From the NCBI GenBank assembly GCA_934394665.1, contig CAKRRS010000008.1:1-59458 (forward strand): a stretch of DNA of 59,458 nt, given 5' to 3'. How positions within the stretch are numbered: position 1 is the first letter of the stretch; each line of letters opens with the position of its first letter. The notes under the pieces are model-generated. The model had not been told where the DNA came from. It did no database searches and saw nothing but the letters and a program-made list of their open reading frames with translations. A program made the translations under genes and the position numbers. Shown piece after piece: positions 24,557 through 31,261 of the stretch. The DNA is from an uncultured Acetatifactor sp. (GTDB taxonomy: Bacteria; Bacillota; Clostridia; Lachnospirales; Lachnospiraceae).

Positions 24557-24979
24557 ATGATAAAAATGGTTGAATTTGATGAAGGAGTCTGGGTGCCGGA
24601 AGAATGCTGCACCATGACAAATCCTCTTACAAGTGGAGGAGAGAGTGTACCGGATGACGTAGAGCTGCCGTGCGAAGGATCCGAGACATGCGCAGGAGAG
24701 TGTTCAGAGTGCATAATCCAAAGGGTCATGAATGATTATGCCGGGTGCACAGGACAAGCAGGTGCGGATACCAATTTAAAAAAGAGACGAAAGAAAAATA
24801 AACTTGCAGAATATCCATGTGAGGATTATCTGCACAATGCACTCAGGTTTTTGGCTAATGGCAATACGGATAGCGCATACACAGAAATCTGTTTTGCGAT
24901 GATGAAGGCAGGTGCAGAGCTAAGAGAAGAGGAAAAAGGAAAGTTTGATCAGCTGCTTGCACAAAGATATGTTGAGTAA
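24557..24979 (+). CDS. Cysteine-rich phage protein (140 aa), unknown
   Basis: AAGGAGGTAGCAG precedes the ATG. Residues 35-60 contain a cluster of cysteines (CEGSETCAGECSECIIQ) that could hold zinc or iron-sulfur. A basic segment (KKRRKKNK) and a C-terminal helical part (YLHNALRFLANGNTDSAY) follow. No family recognised. Confidence 0.5.
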   Translation: MIKMVEFDEGVWVPEECCTMTNPLTSGGESVPDDVELPCEGSETCAGECSECIIQRVMNDYAGCTGQAGADTNLKKRRKKNKLAEYPCEDYLHNALRFLANGNTDSAYTEICFAMMKAGAELREEEKGKFDQLLAQRYVE

Positions 24980-25002
24980 CTTATTTTTAACGGAGGTAAT
25001 GT

Positions 25003-25479
25003 ATGTTAGTACCAGCAATACTGTTCAAAGAACAAATAGAAAAAGAGTTTCAGAAGCGATATTACACGGAAGATATGCTTTTCGAAACAGGCTGCATGGA
25101 ACAGTGGTTACCGGATATTCAGGAAGTCCCATGTGAAGGTCGTTTTGATTATGCAATTGTGCATCGCGATAAATTGATCGGATATCTTGGCTATCAGGTC
25201 GATTACTATGTTTCTAAAGCTTGCAATTTTGCATTAATATCATTTAGCCGCGGAAATCCGATAGTTGGAAAAGATGTATTCGAAAAAATGGAAGAACTTG
25301 TATCGACAATGCACCGGGTCGAGTGGCGCATGGTTGGCGGAAATCCAGCTGAACGTAGTTACGATAGATTTTGTGAAAAGCATAATGGCAAAAAACATAT
25401 TCTGAAGGATGCCATTAAAGATGCAAAAGGTAATTATCGGGATGATATCATCTATGAAATAGTTAAAAAAGTCGAGTAA
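25003..25479 (+). CDS. GNAT-like acetyltransferase
   Basis: This 158-residue protein has a GNAT-like layout: DYAIVHRDKLIGYLGYQVDY, then LISFSRGNPIVGKDVFEKME and RVEWRMVGGNPAERSYDRF. It lacks the textbook Q/RxxGxG/A loop, so the assignment rests on strand-helix order and overall resemblance. ACGGAGGT precedes the ATG. It is AT-richer than the genes to the left and starts a small accessory block with the AAA+ gene. Confidence 0.55.
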   Translation: MLVPAILFKEQIEKEFQKRYYTEDMLFETGCMEQWLPDIQEVPCEGRFDYAIVHRDKLIGYLGYQVDYYVSKACNFALISFSRGNPIVGKDVFEKMEELVSTMHRVEWRMVGGNPAERSYDRFCEKHNGKKHILKDAIKDAKGNYRDDIIYEIVKKVE

Positions 25480-25514
25480 CTTAAGATTTAGTGAAGAAAG
25501 GAATGGTTTGAGCT

Positions 25515-26396
25515 ATGGGAATGGACGATCATATGTTGTCGTGCATTAGGGCATTGGCAGAGAATAGAATACAGGATGCAAAGGAAGAGGCAATCATATG
25601 TTGCATTAACGATACAACAAAGAAAAATGAGTCTAAAACGAACTATTATAAGAAACTGTTGGAAAATGGTTCGACCAATATGTTTGAGCTTCCGTCAAAT
25701 CTTAAAGGATTGATCAATATGCAGGATGTTTCTGATTTCAGAGAAGACAGATATTATCTTGGGAATCAGCAAAAAGAACTGTTTGATCAAATCGAGAAGG
25801 GTGTCAAAACTACTATAAAAATGCTTGAATATGGGATCCCGTACATGAACAGCACATTGATATATGGGGATCCTGGAACAGGAAAGACGGAATTTGCAAA
25901 GTACACAGCTTATAAACTTGGCTTACCGTATGCTTATCTGAATTTCTCATATTTGATTGAATCCTATATGGGAAAGACCGCACAGAACCTTCAGAAAGTA
26001 TTTGATTACTGCAAGGGCCAGAAATGTGTCCTTATGCTGGATGAAATCGATTGTATTGGATTGAAAAGAGGAAATGATACCGGTGCTGACGGGGAATTAG
26101 GAAGAACCACAATAACACTAATGCAGGCGCTGGATAGGTTGGTAGATGGACAAATCGTGATTGCTGCAACAAACAGAGCAGATCGATTAGACAAAGCTTT
26201 ACTTCGTAGATTCCAGAGGCAGATCAAATTCGAACCGTTTAATGAGACGGAGCGTTCTTACATGATACAAAAATATATGCTTAGTGTGAATCCTGCGTTT
26301 CTGACTGATGATGTAGTTCATTACGCTGATAAAGAGCACACTCAGGCAGAAATTGTAAAATATCTTATCGAAAAGATAGTAGAAAAGGTAAGCTAA
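25515..26396 (+). CDS. AAA+ ATPase
   Basis: This 293-residue single-domain AAA+ protein has Walker A GDPGTGKT (118-125), Walker B VLMLDEID, sensor-1 IAATNRAD and arginine finger LLRRFQR. It resembles the FtsH/Cdc48-type AAA clade but has no attached protease. The N-terminal 100 residues are helical and presumably bind the substrate. No ribosome site is well placed (AAAGGA about 15 bases upstream). Its flanking GNAT-like and 77-residue genes look co-acquired. A role in defence or host takeover is possible but unproven. Confidence 0.8.
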   Translation: MGMDDHMLSCIRALAENRIQDAKEEAIICCINDTTKKNESKTNYYKKLLENGSTNMFELPSNLKGLINMQDVSDFREDRYYLGNQQKELFDQIEKGVKTTIKMLEYGIPYMNSTLIYGDPGTGKTEFAKYTAYKLGLPYAYLNFSYLIESYMGKTAQNLQKVFDYCKGQKCVLMLDEIDCIGLKRGNDTGADGELGRTTITLMQALDRLVDGQIVIAATNRADRLDKALLRRFQRQIKFEPFNETERSYMIQKYMLSVNPAFLTDDVVHYADKEHTQAEIVKYLIEKIVEKVS

Positions 26397-26428
26397 ACTG
26401 AAATATTAAGATTTATGGAGGCATTTGT

Positions 26429-26662
26429 ATGAGAAAAATACATGAATGTGCAGAAGATATAAAAAATATTTTAAATGATGCAGAACGAACCGAAGAGGTT
26501 GACGGAGATATGCTATGTAGTATTAATGAGTTGGTGGATGAAATTTTATCAATATATTGTTTAGAAAAACAACAAAGAAAAATGGCTGTAGCTGAAGAAA
26601 ATGAGATTCTTTCAGAAGAGGCTAAAAAAGCAGGATGGAAGTCTGGTGTTATGAACATCTAA
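26429..26662 (+). CDS. Small acidic helical protein (77 aa)
   Basis: TATGGAGG precedes the ATG. The product (EVDGDMLCSINELVDEILSI) is acidic and wholly helical, with no membrane segment. It follows the AAA+ gene by 32 bases and may be its partner or adaptor; this is inferred from position only. Confidence 0.5.
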   Translation: MRKIHECAEDIKNILNDAERTEEVDGDMLCSINELVDEILSIYCLEKQQRKMAVAEENEILSEEAKKAGWKSGVMNI

Positions 26663-26703
26663 ACTGAAATATCGGAAAAATTGTGTAACGAAAGGAGATA
26701 GGT

Positions 26704-26871
26704 ATGGCACGACCGAAGAAAGAAGGTAAGAAGAACATCCGGAAGGATATCAGCATGGATCCGGAGCAGTACGAGAGATTAATGGATTATTGCCGGCAGC
26801 AGGACAGACCTATCTCCTGGGTGATCCGGCAGGCGCTGGATGATTATTTATCGGAGGTGGCTTATGAATGA
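26704..26871 (+). CDS. Ribbon-helix-helix-like protein (55 aa)
   Basis: GAAAGGAGATAGGT precedes the ATG at 26704. After a basic N-terminus comes IRKDISMDPEQYERLMDYCR then ISWVIRQALDDYL, a second Arc/CopG-like protein in this phage. It overlaps the start of the next gene by eight bases. Confidence 0.6.
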   Translation: MARPKKEGKKNIRKDISMDPEQYERLMDYCRQQDRPISWVIRQALDDYLSEVAYE

Positions 26872-27052
26872 TGAAGAAATAAAGTTTTGTCCATTTAGAA
26901 CGGTAACAGAAACATTCCCGGCAGCAGCTGTGGGAAATGGAGATGTGACCAGAACGAACTTTGAACGGTGTTTGAAAGAATCTTGTCCGGCGTTTTATAT
27001 AGCTCATGGTGGCTATGGACAGAGATATGAGAGATGTAAGCGATTGCAATAA
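26864..27052 (+). CDS. Small cysteine-containing phage protein (62 aa)
   Basis: GGAGGTGGCTT precedes the ATG at 26864, inside the end of the RHH gene. The product holds CPF, CLKESCPAF and CKRL, spaced as a possible zinc site. Similar tiny proteins occur in Clostridia phages. Function unknown. Confidence 0.5.
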   Translation: MNDEEIKFCPFRTVTETFPAAAVGNGDVTRTNFERCLKESCPAFYIAHGGYGQRYERCKRLQ

Positions 27053-27162
27053 TATTTTAATGTGTATTATTACACAGTAAAACTGAAATTTAGCGAAGGA
27101 GTGATAGAAAAAGCATAATAAAAAGACAAGTGCAGAGAACCTGCAATCGATGCCAATAAAAC

Positions 27163-27244
27163 AGCGGTAGATTCATCCGACCAAAGATAACATCTACCGC
27201 TTACCTGCTTACCAGTATCATACCATAGGATCTGCTGGTAGGCA
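27163..27244. repeat. Two adjacent inverted repeats before the tyrosine recombinase gene
   Basis: AGCGGTAGAT (27163-27172) pairs with ATCTACCGCT (27192-27201). TGCTTACCAG (27206-27215) pairs with CTGGTAGGCA (27235-27244) with one G-U. All four arms contain TACC or GGTA. They could be recombinase binding sites or a structured leader. Confidence 0.5.
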
Positions 27245-27266
27245 ATGAGAAAATGAGGTACAGCCT

Positions 27267-28268
27267 ATGACAAAGACAGACCTGATTAACGACATTGCAT
27301 TCGAGATGAGTAATATTCTGACACCGGAACAGATTGACAAGGTAAAGATAGTGTTTTTGGTAAAGATGCAGGATTTTGAACTTGCCGAAATTAAGCAATT
27401 ACCGATGATAGAAGAACATGATAATGAATGGCTCATGAAGCGATACTGGATAGATGGGGCAGCAGTAGGTCTGAAGGAATCAACCATGTGGGGATATCTT
27501 GGCAGAATAAAAGAGTTCTTCGATTTCACGGGGAAAAATTATAAGTATATTACAGCACAGGATATAACAGATTTTCTCGCCATCAAAGCATACCGTGATC
27601 ATATCAGTCAGAATTATAAGTCTACATTATACCGGTATCTCTGCACATTTTTCGGCTGGGCTTTCCGGAAAAAACATATCACTGATAATATTGCAGACGG
27701 AGTAGATAAGGTCAAGCAGGTACAAGCGCAAAAGAAGCGATTGACGGATGAAGAGGTGGAGGACATCCGCGATGTACTGGAGTCTCCGAAAGAAAAGGCA
27801 CTGTTTGAATTGATGCTCTGTACGGGCATGAGAGTAGGAGAGATATCAAATCTCAATATCTCTGATTTGGACCTGACTCATAAAACGGTAAACATCTGGG
27901 GCGAGAAGAGCAACAAATACCGAACTGGTATGTTGACGCCAAAAGCAGTCAAAGCCTTGCGGAATTACATTGGTGACAGACCGGTGACGGATCCGGTATT
28001 TCTGGCAGACAGGGCGCCTCATAACCGTATGTGGGAATACGGCATTGAGAAGCTGGCAAAGGAGATGGCAGTCCGTGGCGGTGTCACACGGATGAGAGCA
28101 ACGGTCCACATTTATCGTAAAACATTTGCGTCTGTCCTGTACCGTAAGACGGGCGACGTGATGTTAGTAAGTAAGCTCCTCGGACATTCCAATCCGGAGA
28201 TCACAGTAAAATATTACTTGGTGGATGATATTGAGGAGATGCAGAGCAAATATAATAGAGTAGCATGA
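27267..28268 (+). CDS. Tyrosine recombinase (second recombinase of the prophage)
   Basis: This 333-residue integrase has an N-terminal SAM-like core-binding domain (about 70-135) and a catalytic domain with R189 (TGMRVGE), K214, H281-x-x-R284 (HIYRKT), H307 (LLGHSNPE) and Tyr316/317. All catalytic positions are present. It lies 17 kb from attL and 22 kb from attR, so it is not placed as the integration enzyme; the serine integrase fills that role. It may resolve multimers, invert DNA or be a passenger. It is preceded by paired inverted repeats and followed by a copy of the TTGCACCGGTGCAA palindrome. Confidence 0.88.
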   Translation: MTKTDLINDIAFEMSNILTPEQIDKVKIVFLVKMQDFELAEIKQLPMIEEHDNEWLMKRYWIDGAAVGLKESTMWGYLGRIKEFFDFTGKNYKYITAQDITDFLAIKAYRDHISQNYKSTLYRYLCTFFGWAFRKKHITDNIADGVDKVKQVQAQKKRLTDEEVEDIRDVLESPKEKALFELMLCTGMRVGEISNLNISDLDLTHKTVNIWGEKSNKYRTGMLTPKAVKALRNYIGDRPVTDPVFLADRAPHNRMWEYGIEKLAKEMAVRGGVTRMRATVHIYRKTFASVLYRKTGDVMLVSKLLGHSNPEITVKYYLVDDIEEMQSKYNRVA

Positions 28269-28272
28269 CAAG

Positions 28273-28301
28273 TTGCACCGGTGCAACCAAGTTGGCATAA
28301 G
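28273..28301 (+). promoter_or_regulatory. TTGCACCGGTGCAA palindrome overlapping a possible promoter
   Basis: The palindrome occupies 28273-28286. Its first six bases, TTGCAC, lie 17 bases from CATAAG (28296-28301), so it could overlap the -35 of a promoter for the 72-residue gene at 28337. Confidence 0.5.
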
Positions 28302-28336
28302 ATCATCCGAGGCAGCAGTCATCAGAAAGGAGAGCA

Positions 28337-28555
28337 ATGGATAAAAGACCACAGAACAGGGAAAAAATCCATGAAGTGTGTGTATCTGTGGATGGATACC
28401 TGGCAGATCTTCTGGCAGAATCCATTGAATACAACAGATCCTATGACAAACTGGAAGCAAAATATGGAGTTATTGCCATAAGCCGTAACTGCTTTTACCG
28501 AAAAAGAAGAAAAGCAGAAAGGATATTGAGGCAGCAGGAAAAAGGAGAGGAGTGA
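28337..28555 (+). CDS. Small basic phage protein (72 aa), possible late regulator
   Basis: AAAGGAGAGC precedes the ATG. The product is basic and helical. Its C-terminal half (YDKLEAKYGVIAISRNCFYR followed by KRRKAERIL) resembles a sigma region-4-like or ArpU-like DNA-binding helix pair. It is the last gene of the early operon and is followed by a terminator and then the first TGGTACAAAA-type promoter, the usual place for a late-gene activator. The regulatory role is inferred from position. Confidence 0.5.
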   Translation: MDKRPQNREKIHEVCVSVDGYLADLLAESIEYNRSYDKLEAKYGVIAISRNCFYRKRRKAERILRQQEKGEE

Positions 28556-28567
28556 TCCTCTCTTTTT
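28545..28567 (+). terminator. Terminator of the early operon
   Basis: GAGAGGA-GTGA-TCCTCTC followed by five T. The loop contains the stop codon of the 72-residue gene, and the promoter at 28581 begins just after. Confidence 0.8.
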
Positions 28568-28580
28568 CGTTACTGTAAAA

Positions 28581-28613
28581 TGGTACAAAAAATAATTCAG
28601 CCTGCTTTATAAT
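28581..28613 (+). promoter_or_regulatory. Phage-specific promoter, copy 1
   Basis: TGGTACAAAA (28581-28590), 17 bases and TATAAT (28608-28613). The same combination with identical spacing occurs at 35289 and 47581. The -35 position (ACAAAA) departs from consensus, suggesting an activator or alternative sigma factor. Confidence 0.7.
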
Positions 28614-28693
28614 TATGATATGAGGAAAGGATCAGGTAATGAACTCGTAGAATAAAGAATTTTGATGCATGGTTTAACTGAGGTAAAAAGTAA

Positions 28694-28777
28694 ATGGGCG
28701 GCAGAGGTGCTAGCAGTGGCATGTTCATCATGGATATTTTCATACAGAGGAATCAGAGAAAATGCATGAGCCACTGA
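28694..28777 (+). pseudogene. Remnant ORF with MGGRGASSG start
   Basis: The 27-codon ORF has ACTGAGG upstream and begins MGGRGASSGM, an N-terminal signature I associate with longer phage proteins found near terminase/head genes in Firmicutes. It ends after 27 residues, so only the N-terminus remains. It could be a truncated moron gene or simply a short peptide. Confidence 0.4.
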
Positions 28778-28798
28778 GCAGGCAAGGTAAGGATTTCC

Positions 28799-28827
28799 TT
28801 GTTAAAATCAGTAAAATATGGCATAAT
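28799..28827 (+). promoter_or_regulatory. Promoter of the candidate RNA gene
   Basis: TTGTTA (28799-28804), 17 bases and CATAAT (28822-28827). The expected start near 28834 coincides with the first bases of the closing stem of the RNA below. Confidence 0.6.
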
Positions 28828-28833
28828 CGTAGT

Positions 28834-28956
28834 AGGTAAATATAGTTTAAGTCGCGTAGAACGCTCGAAATGAGAGGTCCGCGTTTAAATCGTCGGTATT
28901 TGCCTAAGGCCTTATGGCTCTATGATATGCATGGAGTTATAGGGTCTTTTTATTTT
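28834..28956 (+). ncRNA. Candidate small structured RNA with its own promoter and terminator
   Basis: TAGGTAAATA (28833-28842) pairs with TATTTGCCTA (28897-28906; one G-U) as a 10-bp closing stem. Inside are possible CGCG/CGCG, AACGC/GCGTT and CTC/GAG pairings. CCTTATGGCTC (28910-28920) then pairs with GAGTTATAGGG (28934-28944), followed by TCTTTTTATTTT as terminator. The region between has no ORF. It sits between the early operon and terminase. The outline recalls a tRNA but there is no standard anticodon arm. Function unknown. Confidence 0.6.
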
Positions 28957-28976
28957 GCCAGGAAGGAGATGATCAG

Positions 28977-29237
28977 ATGGCGAACCTGAGAGGGAAGATG
29001 AAAAAATTACAGACTGCGCTGGTAAAGCGTGGAATGATCATAAAGATAAACCAGCGTCAGTTCTACTCCGAGGATCAGAGCCGGATGATTACCTTGTACA
29101 GCATCGTTACCCCGGTGGAGTGTTATTACCCGGGCAAGGAAGAGTGGAAGACTAAAGAATATGAGATACTGAAGACCTGCTCTATGGCAGATATGATATT
29201 CTGCCTGCTGGATATCTATAAGGCGGTGAGTGGATGA
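28977..29237 (+). CDS. Phage protein preceding terminase (86 aa)
   Basis: AGGAAGGAGATGATC precedes the ATG. The product (RGMIIKINQRQFYSEDQSRM) is a small beta-rich protein; similar genes precede terminase in related phages. It overlaps the terminase start by four bases (ATGA) and is therefore coupled to packaging genes. No known function. Confidence 0.6.
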   Translation: MANLRGKMKKLQTALVKRGMIIKINQRQFYSEDQSRMITLYSIVTPVECYYPGKEEWKTKEYEILKTCSMADMIFCLLDIYKAVSG

Positions 29238-30940
29238 AGAACGAGCTTACCCCAAAAAGGAAGACGTTTGCGGATGAATACATAAAGAATGGGGGAAATG
29301 CTACACAGGCTGCAATAGCTGCAAAGTATTCTGAAAAAACAGCTTATTCGCAAGGACAACGTCTGTTGAAAAATGATGACATTTTGAACTATATAGCAAA
29401 ACAGACCGAGCGCATCGAGAAGGAGCAGCACCGGGACATCATGTCCCTGGCAGACATCCAGGAGCGTCGTAGCAAGATTGCCAAGGGAGAGGTTGTGGAT
29501 GGACTTGGGTTTGCACCGGATTTTGCAGATCAGCTGAAGGCTATGGACGGACTGGAGAAAGCTCTGACAATTGCGGAGAAACAAAGGGTGGAACGTGAGG
29601 AAAAGGAGAGGCGAGAGAAAGCGCCGTTGTGGACGATTCCAATTACAGATATTACTTCTGATTTTGTGGAGATTTATCGAACAGTACATGAAGCATTTGC
29701 CGGTGAGATTGATGTACATGAAATCATATCCAAAGGTGGCCGTGGCTCCATTAAGTCGAACTTCTGGGGCAATGTGGCATATGAGACCATTAGGCAGGAT
29801 CCACAGGCACATGTGGTATATACCCGCCGGTATAAGATAGACCTTAGAGGCTCTGTTTATAACCAGTTTATGAAGACCGTAATTCGGTACAATGATTTGG
29901 ATAACTGGGATTTTAAGCAATCACCTATGTGTGCTGTGTATAAGCCGACAGGTCAGATGATAATGTTCGTAGGTGCGGACAAGCCGATCTCCCTGAAATC
30001 ATTTAATGTGCCATTTGGCTATGTGAAACTTCTGATCCATGAGGAGTGCGACGAGATGGCAGGCGTGGAGCAGATGGATAATATCGAGGATACTTTCCTG
30101 CGATCGGACACGCCGGCATTGGATATTAAGATATTTAATCCGCCGAAATCAAAGAACAATTTCATGAACCAGTACGTTGAGGAATGTCAGAGCAAACCGC
30201 AGACAAGGATCTGCCACAGCTATTATTTCAATGTGCCACTTAAATGGTTGGGAAAGCGATTCTTCGAACGTGCGGAATGGTTTAAAGTTCATAAACCTAA
30301 GTACTATGACAATAACTACCTTGGGAAAGTAACCGGTACCGGTGGAGGCATCTTTGATAATGTGGAAGAGAGAACCATCACAGATGCGGAAATTGAGAAC
30401 ATGCCATTCTTTTATCATGGTTTGGACTTCGGATTCGAGCACCCGCAGACCTTCGAGAAAGCATACTACGATGATGAGACGGATACGTTGTACTGCGTGG
30501 CGGAAGTGTTTGCCAAGAAGTGCAAGAACAGCGTGTTCGCCCGGAAAATTAAGCAGTATATTACGGAAGAAATCATATGTGACTCCGCCCGACCGGATGC
30601 TATCGCAGAACTGCAGGACTGGGGATTCAATGCAATCGGCGCGAAAAAGCGCTGGGGATCCGGTAAGGGAAGAGACTACTGCTGGGAGTGGTTGCAGCAG
30701 ACTACGAAGATCGTGGTGGATCCGGCGCGGTGCCCTAATCTTGCACACGAGCTGACAACACTGGAACATGAGCAGCTGAAAGATGGAACGTTCTCGGATG
30801 CGTATCCGACACTGGGAGAGGACTGCGTGATGGCTCTGATCTACGGTCTGAACCGTGTGATAATGGAGAGCCGGAGAAATAATGGACTGTATGACAGCGA
30901 AGTAGATGAGGAGGAAGATGATGGAGAATATGAAGATTAG
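29234..30940 (+). CDS. Fused small-large terminase
   Basis: This is a 568-residue DNA-packaging protein. Residues 1-60 (LTPKRKTFADEYIKNGGNAT) are the DNA-recognition helix-turn-helix of Terminase_2 small subunits. A helical linker (60-130) joins it to a full large subunit, with ATPase Walker A KGGRGSIKS (167-175), Walker B KLLIHEECDE (265-274) and an RNase H-like nuclease domain beginning with GLDFGFEHPQTF. The frame is continuous, with no internal restart evident. Small and large subunits are normally separate genes, so the fusion is notable. It overlaps the neighbours on both sides. Confidence 0.9.
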   Translation: MKNELTPKRKTFADEYIKNGGNATQAAIAAKYSEKTAYSQGQRLLKNDDILNYIAKQTERIEKEQHRDIMSLADIQERRSKIAKGEVVDGLGFAPDFADQLKAMDGLEKALTIAEKQRVEREEKERREKAPLWTIPITDITSDFVEIYRTVHEAFAGEIDVHEIISKGGRGSIKSNFWGNVAYETIRQDPQAHVVYTRRYKIDLRGSVYNQFMKTVIRYNDLDNWDFKQSPMCAVYKPTGQMIMFVGADKPISLKSFNVPFGYVKLLIHEECDEMAGVEQMDNIEDTFLRSDTPALDIKIFNPPKSKNNFMNQYVEECQSKPQTRICHSYYFNVPLKWLGKRFFERAEWFKVHKPKYYDNNYLGKVTGTGGGIFDNVEERTITDAEIENMPFFYHGLDFGFEHPQTFEKAYYDDETDTLYCVAEVFAKKCKNSVFARKIKQYITEEIICDSARPDAIAELQDWGFNAIGAKKRWGSGKGRDYCWEWLQQTTKIVVDPARCPNLAHELTTLEHEQLKDGTFSDAYPTLGEDCVMALIYGLNRVIMESRRNNGLYDSEVDEEEDDGEYED

Positions 30941-31250
30941 TGTACTGGGAACAGAATATACCATAAAAGAAGCCGTTGAGGGAGAAGATCCCAAGCTTGC
31001 TGGGAAAGATGGATATTGTGACAGTAGCACGAAAACATGTGTAATTGACAGAATGGAAACTTCTGATGTTGATGTGAAAGGAAATTTGGAAGATTTTAAA
31101 AAATCGGTCAAAAGGCATGAATTGATCCATGCATTTCTGTATGAATCCGGCCTTGACAGCTGCAGTTGGGCATACAATGAAGAAATAGTGGACTGGCTGG
31201 CTATTCAGTGGCACAAAATTAATGCCGCATTTGATCAGCTTGGCATTTAA
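30921..31250 (+). CDS. SprT-like zinc metallopeptidase-like protein
   Basis: This 109-residue protein contains KRHELIHAFLYESGL, an HExxH motif on a helix, followed by an acidic helix (NEEIVDWLAIQW) that may give the third ligand. GGAGG precedes the ATG at 30921, within the end of the terminase gene. Similar small putative peptidases occur between terminase and portal in Clostridia phages. Its substrate is unknown. Confidence 0.65.
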   Translation: MENMKISVLGTEYTIKEAVEGEDPKLAGKDGYCDSSTKTCVIDRMETSDVDVKGNLEDFKKSVKRHELIHAFLYESGLDSCSWAYNEEIVDWLAIQWHKINAAFDQLGI

Positions 31251-31261
31251 GGCGGTGACAT

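Noticed and set aside
28833..28906. Reading the stem at 28833-28906 as an ordinary tRNA
   Set aside because: The closing stem has ten pairs, there is no five-pair anticodon arm with a seven-base loop, and the T-arm-like part needs a bulge; kept as an unclassified RNA.
29503..29520. Partial TTGCACCGGA match in the terminase gene
   Set aside because: Only the left ten bases match the palindrome; symmetry is lost, so it is not counted as a site. The same holds for TTGCACTGGTGCAG near 40025.
30149..31177. 342-codon minus-strand frame opposite terminase
   Set aside because: Opposite the well-supported fused terminase and SprT-like genes, with no start signal; shadow.
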